Of a stretch of 64,000 nt of DNA, positions 27,593 to 38,588 are shown piece after piece. Position 1 is the first letter of the stretch. Each line of letters opens with the position of its first letter. The stretch is from Mycobacterium branderi (GTDB taxonomy: Bacteria; Actinomycetota; Actinomycetes; Mycobacteriales; Mycobacteriaceae). A program made the translations under genes and the position numbers. Under the pieces are notes generated by a model, which had not been told where the DNA came from, ran no database searches, and saw nothing but the letters and a program-made list of their open reading frames with translations. The stretch covers positions 4,402,001 through 4,466,000 of the forward strand of contig NZ_AP022606.1 in assembly GCF_010728725.1 (NCBI RefSeq). The letters are read 5' to 3'.

Positions 27593-27976
27593 ATGGCCGA
27601 CAAATCCGAACGCGCGCCCCGGGAGCGAATCAAGACCCTCGCCCAGGCGGCGATGAACGCCGACATCACGGTGGCGCAACTCGAGTCGTTGCTGACAGGT
27701 CTCGGACCTACGCTGAACGATCTCAACGAGTCGCTGTCGGTCTTGAATGCCACCGTCGGACGCTTGGACGACGGCCTGGACCACTTCGAAGGCACGTTGA
27801 CCGGCCTGGACGACCTGGCGCGCCGGCTGGTCGCGCTGATCGAGCCCGTGGAGGCCATCGTCGAACGGATCGACTACATCGTGAGCGTCGGTGAGACGGT
27901 GATGTCGCCGTTGTCGGTGACCGAGCACGCCGTGCGCGGCATGCTCAACGCGCTACGGAACCGGACCGTGCGCTGA
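27593..27976 (+). CDS. Small conserved helical protein (Rv1444c position)
   Basis: 127 residues, all helical, with a heptad-like pattern (LTGLGPTLNDLNESLSVL, then LDDGLDHFEGTLTGLDDLARRL) suggesting a coiled coil. No membrane segment or cofactor motif. It resembles mycobacterial small proteins of unknown function downstream of pgl. A leaderless -10 supports ATG 27593 over an in-frame start 39 codons earlier. It converges on secG: the two stop codons, two bases apart, sit in the perfect palindrome CGCTGACGTCAGCG. Confidence 0.75.
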   Translation: MADKSERAPRERIKTLAQAAMNADITVAQLESLLTGLGPTLNDLNESLSVLNATVGRLDDGLDHFEGTLTGLDDLARRLVALIEPVEAIVERIDYIVSVGETVMSPLSVTEHAVRGMLNALRNRTVR

Positions 27977-27978
27977 CG

Positions 27979-28212
27979 TCAGCGGAATTTGATCAGCAGG
28001 GCCATCGCCACGATCGACACCAGCCAGATACCGGTGACGAACAGCGTCAACCGGTCGAGGTTTTTCTCCACCACGGTCGACCCCGACAGGCTCGACTGCA
28101 CGCCGCCACCGAACAGTGTCGACAGACCGCCGCCCTTGGCGCGGTGTAGCAGGACCAGGAGCACCACCAGCACGCTGGTGACCACCAGGATGATCTGCAG
28201 GGCCAATTGCAT
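27979..28212 (-). CDS. secG: Protein translocase subunit SecG
   Basis: 77 residues, two transmembrane helices (residues about 3-21 and 53-73) joined by the SecG loop HRAKGGGLSTLFGGG. Auxiliary subunit of SecYEG. The ATG at 28212 gives the standard N-terminus and has GGTGG upstream; a longer open frame upstream is not protein-like. Follows the questin-oxidase-like gene by ten bases. Counterpart of Rv1440. Confidence 0.93.
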   Translation of the reverse strand: MQLALQIILVVTSVLVVLLVLLHRAKGGGLSTLFGGGVQSSLSGSTVVEKNLDRLTLFVTGIWLVSIVAMALLIKFR

Positions 28213-28222
28213 GGCCGCCACC

Positions 28223-29281
28223 TTACCGGCTGCTGGCCGGCCGGCTGAAATGGATACGGTCCAGCGCCGCCTGGACCGCCGCAGGGAAGCGCGGGTCGGG
28301 TTGCAGCGCGTTCTCCCGGGCACAGGCTTCGGTGAACTTGATCACGTGCTCGTCGCCGTTCTCGGCTGTCCGTCCGAACAGCTCCTGCCACGACGGCGAC
28401 GCGCTGCGGGACGCGACCTCGAGACTCTGCTGCTCGGCGCCGACGTCCCGGGTGAACAGCGCCAACATCGCGAGGTGAACACGCCACATTGCGGCCACTG
28501 ACGCTTCGTGGAGATCCTCAGGTAGCTGAGCCAGCGCGATCCGCATCGCGGCCGGCGCCGTCACGCCGTGAACCATCGGCACCGGCGGGTCGTCCGGGTG
28601 GGCGAGGTAGACACCGGCGAACGTGGTCGTCATCTCGCTCAGCCGCCGTCCCGCATCCAGCGGGCTCAGCGCGCTGAGCGCTTCGACGTAGCCGGGGCTG
28701 CCTTCCAACTCCGACAAGTCCGAGCGGCCGCGGCCCACCCGTGTGATCGCCTCGGCGATCGTCTGCTCGCCGGCGAAGGCCACTTCGCCCGGCAGCCGTG
28801 CGTGGCGCGCCGCCCAGTAGGCCAGCCCGCGTGCCAATTCGGTCAGCGCCGCGTCGTCGGGGTGGGCGGCGGCGGTCAGGCACCGCACCGCGTGCGCGGT
28901 GCGGATCAGCCCGTGAGTCAAGGCCGCCAGCAGGCCCGGCACCAGCCGGGGCCACCAGGTGGCCAGCACTTCACGCCACGGCCGCTCGGCGAGTTCGCGG
29001 CGAAACAATGCTTCCCAATCACCGGCCCGCTCGAAGCGTCCCAAAGCCTCGCGCCAGGACTGCTCGTCGGACGGGTCGATCCGGAATCGGGGCTCGGGCG
29101 GGTCATGGTGGTCCATCCGACGCTTGTAGTGTTCGACCCACGACGCCACCTCGTCACCAAAACCCAAGGTGCACAACGCTTCAGCCGCCATCGGGCCGTG
29201 GTTGGCGAAGTCATGCGGGCCGCGTTCATAGCCGAGCCCGTCGAGACGCTGGTACGCCTCGGCCATCGCGTCGGAATACAT
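28223..29281 (-). CDS. Questin oxidase-like protein (DUF4243)
   Basis: 352 residues. Similar to the questin oxidase family (fungal Baeyer-Villiger-type enzymes such as GedK) and its uncharacterised bacterial members: an N-terminal GPHDFANHGPMAAEAL block, the WREVLATWWPRLVPGLLAALTHGLIRTAHAVR core with its conserved His residues, and HLAMLALF near the end. Bacterial substrates are unknown. It lies between tpiA and secG. ATG 29281 is chosen because a TAGCGT hexamer lies six bases upstream, so it seems to have its own leaderless promoter rather than only reading from tpiA. Confidence 0.75.
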   Translation of the reverse strand: MYSDAMAEAYQRLDGLGYERGPHDFANHGPMAAEALCTLGFGDEVASWVEHYKRRMDHHDPPEPRFRIDPSDEQSWREALGRFERAGDWEALFRRELAERPWREVLATWWPRLVPGLLAALTHGLIRTAHAVRCLTAAAHPDDAALTELARGLAYWAARHARLPGEVAFAGEQTIAEAITRVGRGRSDLSELEGSPGYVEALSALSPLDAGRRLSEMTTTFAGVYLAHPDDPPVPMVHGVTAPAAMRIALAQLPEDLHEASVAAMWRVHLAMLALFTRDVGAEQQSLEVASRSASPSWQELFGRTAENGDEHVIKFTEACARENALQPDPRFPAAVQAALDRIHFSRPASSR

Positions 29282-29287
29282 CACCCC

Positions 29288-29293
29288 ACGCTA
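29288..29293 (-). promoter_or_regulatory. -10 hexamer of the questin oxidase-like gene (leaderless)
   Basis: TAGCGT, then GGGGTG, then ATG at 29281 on the minus strand. Confidence 0.45.
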
Positions 29294-29334
29294 CGACCTC
29301 AACAGCAGTTGAGGTCAACCCGCGAGTCCGACGC

Positions 29335-30116
<782 letters not shown>

Positions 30117-30120
<4 letters not shown>

Positions 30121-31322
30121 GAGTCCAGCACCTCCAGGCCTGGCAACGATTTGCCCTCAAGGTATTCCAGTGACGCGCCGCCGCCGGTGGAAATGTGCGA
30201 GAAGCCGTCTTCGGGAAGGCCCAATGCGCGCACCGCGGCGGCGGAGTCGCCGCCGCCGACCACGCTGAACGCCCCCTTGGCTGTCGCCGCGGCGATCGCT
30301 TCGGCGACGCCCTTGGTGCCGGCGGCGAAGGCCGGGAACTCGAAGACACCCATCGGGCCGTTCCAGAAGATCGTCTGCGCGTTGGCGAGCAGCTTGGTGA
30401 ACCGTTCCACCGACCCGGGCCCGATGTCGAGGCCCATCTTGCCGTCCGGAATCTCGTCGGCTGCAACGACCTCCGGCGGCGAGTCGGCGGCGAACTTCTC
30501 GGCAACCACGATGTCCCTGGGCAGCCGCAGCACGTCGGCGTAAGTGTCCAGCAGCCGCCGGCAGGTGTCGATCATCTCGGTCTCCAGCAGCGAAGTTCCC
30601 ACCGAAAGGCCTTGCGCGGCAAAGAAGGTGAAGCACATGCCGCCGCCGATTACGATGCTGTCGGCCTTGGTCGCCAGCTTCTCGATCACTCCGAGCTTGT
30701 CGGAGACCTTCGAGCCGCCGAGCACGACGGCATAGGGCCGCTCCGTCGAACTGGTCAGCCGCTCAAGGACTTTCACCTCGTCTGTGACAAGCGTGCCGGC
30801 ATAGGACGGCAGGAGGGTGGCGACGTCGTACACCGATGCCTGTTTGCGGTGCACCACCCCGAACCCGTCGGACACAAAAGCGCCGTCATCTCCGACCAAT
30901 TCGACCAGTTGTTTTGCCAGCGCCAGACGCTCCGCGTCGTCCTTGCTGGTCTCGCGCGGCTCGAAGCGAATGTTCTCCAGCAGCAGGACATCTGAATCGG
31001 TGAGGCCCTCGGCGCGGGCCAGCGCATCGCTGCCGACGACATCGCCGGCCAGTTGCACGTGCTGCCCCAGTTGCTCGCCGAGCGCGGCCGCGACCGGCGC
31101 CAGCGACAGTTTCGGGTCGGGGCCGTCCTTGGGGCGGCCCAGATGCGCCGTCACCACCACCTTGGCGCCGGCGTCGACCAGCGCCCGCAGCGTCGGCGCC
31201 GATGCGGCGATGCGGCCGGGATCGGTGATGTTGCCGTCGTCGAGCGGAACGTTGAGGTCGGAGCGCACGAGCACGCCGCGCCCCGAAACCCCTTGTGCCA
31301 GAAGGTCTTCCAGCGTCTTCAC
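30117..31322 (-). CDS. pgk: Phosphoglycerate kinase
   Basis: 401 residues. Transfers phosphate from 1,3-bisphosphoglycerate to ADP. N-terminal [11 protein letters not shown] and [18 protein letters not shown] loop [13 protein letters not shown] and the hinge [14 protein letters not shown]. Starts three bases after the gap stop and overlaps tpiA. Counterpart of Rv1437. Confidence 0.97.
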
Positions 31323-31325
31323 GGC

Positions 31326-32393
<1,068 letters not shown>

Positions 32394-32402
32394 ATGGTGC
32401 AG

Positions 32403-33836
32403 CTACGGCGCCGCGAGGGCCGGTCCCGGCAGTCGCCGCAGTGCCGATGCGGCCGCGTGGTAGCCGCACAGTCCGTGGACGCCGGCCCCCGGCGGCGTGG
32501 ATTGCGAACAGAGGTAGACGCCCGGCACGCCGGTGAAGTAGGGATCGATCGCCAGGCGCGGCCGGAAGAGGACCTGCAACCGGTCGTTGGCGCCGCCGAT
32601 GATGTCGCCGCCGATGTAGTTGGCGTTGTAGTCCGCCAACTCCGCGGTGTTCTTGCTGACCATCGCCACGATCCGGTCGCGGAATCCGGGCGCGAACCGC
32701 TCGATCTGGTCGATAACGGCTGCGGTGGCGTCGCCGGTGTATCCGAACGGCACGTGCGCGTACGACCAGATCGGGTTGATAGCGCCCGCCGACCGCGACC
32801 GGTCAGCCAGGTATTGCTGCCCGACGAGGACGAATGGCCGCTGCGGCATCCGGCCCAGGGCGCGCTGGCGTTCCGTGTGGGCGATCTCGGCGAAGGTGCC
32901 GCCGAGATGGACGGTCCCGGCGCGACGGCACTCGGGGTTGGTCCACGGGACGTCACCGTCGATGGCGAAGTCGACCTTGAACGCCGATGAGCCTTCGCGG
33001 TAACGCCGATAGGAGCGTCTGATTCGGGCCGGCATCACGTCGCCGTAGATCTGCAACGCGGCGGCCGGGCTGAGGTCAAGCATGACGAGGTCGGCGTCAG
33101 GAATGTCGGCGCGGCCGCCGACCCTGACGCCGGTGGTGATCGTGCCCCCGTGGTCCTTCAACGCCGCGGCCAGCGCCGCGGTGATCGACCCCGATCCTCC
33201 TTCGGCGACCGGCCACCCGTAGCGGTGACCGCTCGCCAAGAACATCAACCCCAGCGACGCGGTCAGCGGCCGGTCCAGTCGGGTGAAAATGTGTGCCGCA
33301 GCCCCGCCGAAGAGCGCCCGGGCCTGCTCGGTGCGAAACCACCGCGCCAGCGCGGTCGCGGGTAGCAGCGCGCGCGGCCCAAAGGCGGCCAGCCGGATCG
33401 GGTGTTGCGGAATGTGCAGAACCGGGCGCAGCAAATCCTGGCCCAGGGCGTCGAACCCGGCCGCCAGGTCGCCCACGGCGAGCCGCCACCGGCGGCCGTC
33501 GGATCCCATTGCCGCCACGGTCTTTTCGATCCACTGATACAGCACGCCCGCGCTGCCATCGTCGAGCGGGTGCGCGCAATCGATCTCCGGCCATTTCCAG
33601 GTCAATCCGTAGCGAGGCAGGTCGATCTGTTTCCAGAACGGTGAGCCCACGCCCATCGGGTGTGCCGCCGAACAATGGTCGTGGATGACGCCGGGGACCG
33701 TCAGCTCGCCGGACCGCGCTCCCCCGCCGATGGTGTCCCGCGCCTCCAGCACTTGGACGTCAATCCCGCTGCGCGCCAGGTGAATCGCGGCCGCCAACCC
33801 GTTGGGCCCTGCGCCGACGACAACCGCGTTGGTCAT
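32403..33836 (-). CDS. FAD-dependent dehydrogenase, phytoene desaturase-like (Rv1432-like)
   Basis: 477 residues from ATG 33836. N-terminal FAD motif VVVGAGPNGLAAAIHLAR followed by the carotenoid-desaturase-like EARDTIGGGARSGE, and a C-terminal FAD-contact motif SQSTPPGAGVHGLCGYHAA. Oxidises or desaturates an unknown, probably isoprenoid or lipid, substrate. The dispersed repeat at 33837 provides its upstream region, and the start at the first codon after the repeat is chosen by similarity. It lies upstream of gap on the same strand and downstream of the DUF3556 gene. Confidence 0.88.
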   Translation of the reverse strand: MTNAVVVGAGPNGLAAAIHLARSGIDVQVLEARDTIGGGARSGELTVPGVIHDHCSAAHPMGVGSPFWKQIDLPRYGLTWKWPEIDCAHPLDDGSAGVLYQWIEKTVAAMGSDGRRWRLAVGDLAAGFDALGQDLLRPVLHIPQHPIRLAAFGPRALLPATALARWFRTEQARALFGGAAAHIFTRLDRPLTASLGLMFLASGHRYGWPVAEGGSGSITAALAAALKDHGGTITTGVRVGGRADIPDADLVMLDLSPAAALQIYGDVMPARIRRSYRRYREGSSAFKVDFAIDGDVPWTNPECRRAGTVHLGGTFAEIAHTERQRALGRMPQRPFVLVGQQYLADRSRSAGAINPIWSYAHVPFGYTGDATAAVIDQIERFAPGFRDRIVAMVSKNTAELADYNANYIGGDIIGGANDRLQVLFRPRLAIDPYFTGVPGVYLCSQSTPPGAGVHGLCGYHAAASALRRLPGPALAAP

Positions 33837-33953
33837 GAGCGCCGCTCTCCCCCGCAAGCGGGAGGGGCCCCCACCTCATCGCTCCGTCCCCCTCGCCGCT
33901 GCGCGGCTGGGGGTGCCCCCGCTGCATCGTCGCCGGCGCGGGTCATCGGGCAG
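33837..33953 (-). repeat. Dispersed intergenic repeat, copy A
   Basis: Shares a 40-base stretch with copy C at 48873 (starting GCCGCTCTCCCCCGCAAGCG on the plus strand, one mismatch within it) and the GCGACGATGCAG...GAGCGATGAGG core with copy B at 44995. It carries an extra G/C-rich insert of about 37 bases. It lies directly in front of the ATG at 33836 and offers a purine-rich GGGGGAGAG as ribosome-binding sequence. Confidence 0.7.
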
Positions 33954-35679
33954 CGTCGGTCTGTCGCGTCGTGACGTGGACCGGGAACTCATCGCCGGGT
34001 TCGGGCCAGGGCTGGCGGGCCAGCATGTCCTTGACGGTGACGTAGCCTGCCTCGATCAGGCCGGTCTTGGCGTCGACGATGCGGTACCACTGCCGTTGGG
34101 TCTGGATCGGCTGGCCTTCTAAGATGATGACCCGAACGTCGCCCTCGTCGAAGTGGCAGCGCTTTTGCACCGCCTCGACCAATTGCTCGTTGTGCAGGTG
34201 GCCTTCGCCGAAGTTCCAGCCGATCAGCGGCCCGGCGACGATTTCACCCTCCCGGATCGCATAGTCGGTCTCGTTCGCGATCGCGCGGGGCAGCAGCCCG
34301 CCCAGTGCCCGGCCATGCAGGTGCATGGCCCGAAACGCCCCCGGCACCTTGTCGGCCATGACTTCGGCAGTGGCCGGCCCGTAGAGTTTCGCCAATTGGT
34401 TGATGACGAGCGCCGAGCTTTTGACGATGTTGGCCTCGATCTTGTCCTCGGCGCCCGGCCGGAAGCACCACAGGCTGGTGGCCCAGTTCCCGGCGTAGTA
34501 GCGCATCCCAGGCAGGAACGAAATCTGTTGGGGGAACATGTTTCCCGCGATCACAGCGGTAGCAATCACGATGACCAGGGCGACTGCCAGCAGCGGGGAG
34601 CTCAGGTCGAAGACCGTGATGGACCCGTAGTGGCCGAACAAGTAGAACAGCGAGAAGATGAAGAACACGTTCCACTCCAACGGAACTCCCATCGGGAGGT
34701 TGGAAATGATGTTGAAGTGGAAGATCACCATGAAGGCGATGAGGAACCACCGCCACGGCTGGCCGTCGGCGACGAAGACCAGCACCGTCGGCACGATGAA
34801 TTCGGCTGTGGTGCCGCCAACGTGGGCCATGAGTTTCGGCAGCCGGGAGGGTCGCAGGTCGTTGACCGGGTCACGGTAGAGCTTGTGCTTGAACCACGTG
34901 AACATCTTGGGACGCAGCAGCGCGTTGTTGCTCGTCATCACGGCTACCACGTACGGGAAGTGGTGGTTGAGCTTGGAGGTCGCTGCGCCCCACCACAATC
35001 CGAGCATGATGATCTTGAACGCCGCGACCTGGTCGATGAACGGGAAGAAAAACACGAACAGCTTCAGCCAGTAGTGTTCGGCGCGGGCGGCCAGGAAGAT
35101 GGTTTTGTCGCGCAGCCCGAGCACCGCCAGCGCGACGATGGTCGGCACCACCAGCACCGGGTTGATCAGCCCGGCATTGTCGCCTGGCGACAGCAGCGCC
35201 CACACCCCGGAGATCAGCACGACGGCGTACAGCGCGATGTCGACGACGTTGCGGGTGTCGCCGGCGGTGAACGGAACCTTGTCCGGCCAGGGAGGCAGCC
35301 GAATCGTGTTGGGCCGCAACCAGTACAGGAATCCGCCGATCTGCGGCCAGAACCTCCCGGTCAGCGGGCCGGATCCGCAGCCCAGACCCAGCACTTCGAA
35401 CAGCAGGGTGAAGATGATGACCTTCTGGTACACGATCGGCTGGGTCCACCACTGCCCGATGTGGCCGAGGCCGCCCAGGCCCGGTGTCAGCGAGATGATC
35501 GCGGCGGGGGCGGCGATGTAGACGGCGATCTTGAACAGGTAAAGCAGGTAGACCGCGTACGGGGTGCCGAAACCGTGTTCGGCCCAGTGGCGGCTGCAGA
35601 CCTGGACCCGGGTGCGCCACGGCAAGGTGCTCCAGGTGCCGGGGTCGACATCCGGAACCGATGGTGTGATGAATCCCAT
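33943..35679 (-). CDS. DUF3556 transmembrane protein (Rv1431-like)
   Basis: 578 residues. N-terminal ~400 residues hold about nine transmembrane helices (first LLYLFKIAVYIAAPAAII; a long one VALVIVIATAVIAG), and the last ~180 residues look soluble (IREGEIVAGPLIGWNFGEGHLHNEQL). Function unknown; the family is found mostly in mycobacteria and relatives. The gene follows the acyl-CoA ligase at 35697 by 17 bases, with GAGG as ribosome-binding site, so the two are probably cotranscribed and may act on the same lipid. Confidence 0.85.
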   Translation of the reverse strand: MGFITPSVPDVDPGTWSTLPWRTRVQVCSRHWAEHGFGTPYAVYLLYLFKIAVYIAAPAAIISLTPGLGGLGHIGQWWTQPIVYQKVIIFTLLFEVLGLGCGSGPLTGRFWPQIGGFLYWLRPNTIRLPPWPDKVPFTAGDTRNVVDIALYAVVLISGVWALLSPGDNAGLINPVLVVPTIVALAVLGLRDKTIFLAARAEHYWLKLFVFFFPFIDQVAAFKIIMLGLWWGAATSKLNHHFPYVVAVMTSNNALLRPKMFTWFKHKLYRDPVNDLRPSRLPKLMAHVGGTTAEFIVPTVLVFVADGQPWRWFLIAFMVIFHFNIISNLPMGVPLEWNVFFIFSLFYLFGHYGSITVFDLSSPLLAVALVIVIATAVIAGNMFPQQISFLPGMRYYAGNWATSLWCFRPGAEDKIEANIVKSSALVINQLAKLYGPATAEVMADKVPGAFRAMHLHGRALGGLLPRAIANETDYAIREGEIVAGPLIGWNFGEGHLHNEQLVEAVQKRCHFDEGDVRVIILEGQPIQTQRQWYRIVDAKTGLIEAGYVTVKDMLARQPWPEPGDEFPVHVTTRQTDAAR

Positions 35680-35696
35680 GGTGACCTCGTCTCGAA

Positions 35697-37163
35697 TCAG
35701 TTGGCGGATAGGACGAATCGGCGCCGCAGTTCGGGTTTGTCGATCTTGCCGACCGGGTTCTTGGGCAGCTCGTCGACTATGACGATCTGCGCGGGCAGCT
35801 TGTATTTGGCCAAGGACTGGCGGATGTGCGCCAGCAGGCCGTCGGGAGTGACTTCGGCGCCGTCGCGCAGGGTCACGAACGCCACCGGCACTTCGCCGTA
35901 GACGGGATCGGGACGGCCGACGACGGCAGCCTCCCGCACGTCGGGGTGGGTGTAGATGACCGACTCGATCTCCTTGGGGTAGATGTTCTCCCCGCCGCGG
36001 ATGATCATGTCCTTGGCCCGATCGACCAGGGTGAGGTAGCCGTCGGCGTCGAGAAAGCCGATATCACCGGTGTGCAGCCAGCCGTCGACGATCGTCTTCG
36101 CGGTGTCCTGCGGCCGGTTGAGATAGCCGCGCATGACCGTGGGCCCTTTGATGACGACCTCGCCGGGTGATCCGTCGGTGATCAGCTCGCCTCCCTCGTT
36201 CATGATCGCGACCGTGATGCCGGGAAGCGCTATTCCCGCGGTGCCGGGTTTGCGTTCACCGTCGAGCGGGTTGCTGGTGGAAGCGCAGGTTCCCTCCGAC
36301 AGCCCGTAGCCCTCGACAATGGGTACGCCGTAGCGCTTTTCGAACCGATGAATCAGCTCGACCGGCATCGGGGCGGCCCCGCAGACGGCGTAGCGCACCG
36401 AACTCGTGTCCGGGGTGACCTCGGCCGGCAGCTCGGCCAGCATCCGGTAGATGGTCGGGACCGCCGAGAACGTCGTGGGCCGAACCCGTTCGACAATGTC
36501 GAAAAACGTTGCCGGGCTGAACCGTCCCGCCACTGTGGCCTGCCCGCCGGCCAGCAGCGGGGCCAACACGCTGACCACGATTCCGTTGACGTGGAACAGC
36601 GGCAGGATCAGCAGGCTGTGCGCGTCGGCACCCATCCCGGTGAAAGAGATCATCGATTGTGCCATCGCCATCATGTTGGCGTGGGTCAGCTCCACTCCCT
36701 TGGGTCGTCCGGTGCTGCCGCTGGTGTAAATGACCAGGGCCACAGTGTCTTCCGAGATGTCAGCAGTTGCGGCCGGTGTGTCGACCGGCTCGGACAGGTC
36801 GGCCAGCGTCAGCACCGTGTAGCCGGCGGCCGATGCAGAGTCGTCGTCGCACACCAGCACTCGCGCCTTGGAGTCGCCGAGCTGGTAGTCGGTCTCACTG
36901 GGCGTTAGCGCGGGATTGACCGGGGTGGCGGCGGCCCCCAGCCGCCACGCCGCGAACAACGCGATGATCAGCTCGACACGATTAGGCAGCGCCACCGCGA
37001 CGACGTCTCCGGCGCCGACGCCCGCCTTCAACAGATGCGCGGCCGCGGTCTGCACCCGCTGCAGCAGCCGGGCGTTGGTCAGCTGGCCGTTGTGCTCATC
37101 GGCCAACGCCGGGCCATCGGGATGATGTGCGGCGCGCTCGTCGGGCAACAGGGCGAAATGCAT
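35697..37163 (-). CDS. Acyl-CoA ligase (FadD-like, ANL superfamily)
   Basis: 488 residues. Activates a carboxylic acid as acyl-AMP and then acyl-CoA. AMP-binding motif IYTSGSTGRPKG, A5 motif GYGLSEGTC, WLHTGDIGFLD, and the C-terminal catalytic lysine in LPKNPVGKIDK. At 488 residues it belongs to the short- or medium-chain or aryl-CoA ligases rather than the long FAAL-type proteins. It differs from FadD12 of the corresponding M. tuberculosis region. GAGGTG lies five bases before ATG 37163. Confidence 0.9.
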   Translation of the reverse strand: MHFALLPDERAAHHPDGPALADEHNGQLTNARLLQRVQTAAAHLLKAGVGAGDVVAVALPNRVELIIALFAAWRLGAAATPVNPALTPSETDYQLGDSKARVLVCDDDSASAAGYTVLTLADLSEPVDTPAATADISEDTVALVIYTSGSTGRPKGVELTHANMMAMAQSMISFTGMGADAHSLLILPLFHVNGIVVSVLAPLLAGGQATVAGRFSPATFFDIVERVRPTTFSAVPTIYRMLAELPAEVTPDTSSVRYAVCGAAPMPVELIHRFEKRYGVPIVEGYGLSEGTCASTSNPLDGERKPGTAGIALPGITVAIMNEGGELITDGSPGEVVIKGPTVMRGYLNRPQDTAKTIVDGWLHTGDIGFLDADGYLTLVDRAKDMIIRGGENIYPKEIESVIYTHPDVREAAVVGRPDPVYGEVPVAFVTLRDGAEVTPDGLLAHIRQSLAKYKLPAQIVIVDELPKNPVGKIDKPELRRRFVLSAN

Positions 37164-37284
37164 TCGACACCTCTAAGCTGGTCGTTTCGTGCTAATGGCG
37201 GCAACCGTAACGCGCTGAATGTGGCCGGCACCATATGCGCGCATAACGAAGTGCACGATCACATTTGTGCTGTCCGCACGAACA

Positions 37285-38535
37285 CTAGGTGGCCGGCCGC
37301 AGCACCGCCCGCGCCATCCACCGGCAGGCCTCCAACGCGATCTGCACTTTCAACACGGCATCCGGATCGTCGAAATCCTGTCCGCACAGCTCCATCGCCT
37401 GGGTCACCCGGTATTGAATAGTGTTGCGGTGCAATATCATTGCCTCAGCTGTCGCCACATAGCTACGGTTGCGCACCAGAAACTCGCGGAGCGTCTCACG
37501 CAGCCATCGGTTGCGGTCGTCGTCGAGACCGAGATCGCCCAGCGCATCAGCCACGAACCGGCGCAGCTCCTCCAAATCGCCGGCCATCAACGCGACCGGC
37601 GCGACCTCGGCGTAGAAGCTGACTCGAGATGGTGGAGAAGCGCCGCCACCGAGGACCACCGATTGGACCCGTTCGGCCTGTTTGAGTGACCTGCGAAAGC
37701 CATCCAGGCCCGCGTCGGTATCGCCGAAAGCCACATATGCGGCGATTCCCGACGAGTCGAACGCTGCGCGCACGCGCGACCGGTCCAGGACAACAGGCGC
37801 CGGCACCGACAGCCACACCCGCACCTCGCGCTCGTCGGTGTGAACCATCAATGGACGGCCGATGGCGCCGAGTTCGGCGGCCACCAGTCTCCCTACCCGA
37901 TCCAACAACGTCGCCACGTCCCGGGTGGGCACCGCCACGTCGGCCCACGCGACAGCGGCGAGGTGCGTGCCGTCGAATCGGTACCGCAGCACCTCTTCGG
38001 CCCGCTGGATATCGACTGGCAGACCCGCGAGCAGCTGGCCGACCCACTGCTGTCGCAGGCCGCTGCGGCGACTCACCCAGCGATCGCGCTCCTGCTCGTA
38101 GGCCACTCCCACCTGATCGCATACCTGGTCGATGAAGCGGGCCGTGCGGTTCACCAGTTCGACGATCGTCGGCACCCGCGCGACGCCCTCCAGTGACGAG
38201 GCATATCGCATCGCGGCCTCCAAGAACCGCGCATGCCCGATCCGATACGCCCTGATCAATGCGGACAACGGAACATCGCGCTGGGCCAGCGCCCGCGCGT
38301 AGAACAAAGCGCCGGGCGGGGCCTGTACTCGCGATTGCGGCGCTTCGAGGTCTAGGTAGTGAATGCCGGCAACGACGACCTCGGTGATGCTCGCGGTCAG
38401 CAGGTCCGTCATCCGGGTGTCGTGATTCAGCGCCCGAATCTCGAGCTTCGTGACGTCAACCAGATCGGTGACGAACTCGTCGCGGTTGGTGTCCATATGT
38501 TGAGCCACCACCGACAGCGACTTGCCGACCTTCAT
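37285..38535 (-). CDS. PucR/CdaR-type transcriptional regulator (Rv1429-like)
   Basis: 416 residues. A C-terminal PucR helix-turn-helix (LREFLVRNRSYVATAEAM, then LHRNTIQYRVTQAMELCG) follows a GGDEF-like middle domain. The N-terminal ~170 residues are an all-helical sensor (RsbT co-antagonist-like). It probably controls the flanking lipid genes (fadD/WS-DGAT upstream, fadD/DUF3556 downstream), but no operator was recognised. Counterpart of Rv1429. Confidence 0.85.
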   Translation of the reverse strand: MKVGKSLSVVAQHMDTNRDEFVTDLVDVTKLEIRALNHDTRMTDLLTASITEVVVAGIHYLDLEAPQSRVQAPPGALFYARALAQRDVPLSALIRAYRIGHARFLEAAMRYASSLEGVARVPTIVELVNRTARFIDQVCDQVGVAYEQERDRWVSRRSGLRQQWVGQLLAGLPVDIQRAEEVLRYRFDGTHLAAVAWADVAVPTRDVATLLDRVGRLVAAELGAIGRPLMVHTDEREVRVWLSVPAPVVLDRSRVRAAFDSSGIAAYVAFGDTDAGLDGFRRSLKQAERVQSVVLGGGASPPSRVSFYAEVAPVALMAGDLEELRRFVADALGDLGLDDDRNRWLRETLREFLVRNRSYVATAEAMILHRNTIQYRVTQAMELCGQDFDDPDAVLKVQIALEACRWMARAVLRPAT

Positions 38536-38588
38536 CGGTCAAGTGTGCGCGCCACACCGCTCCGGCAAAACGTGGATCTCGACGCGCC

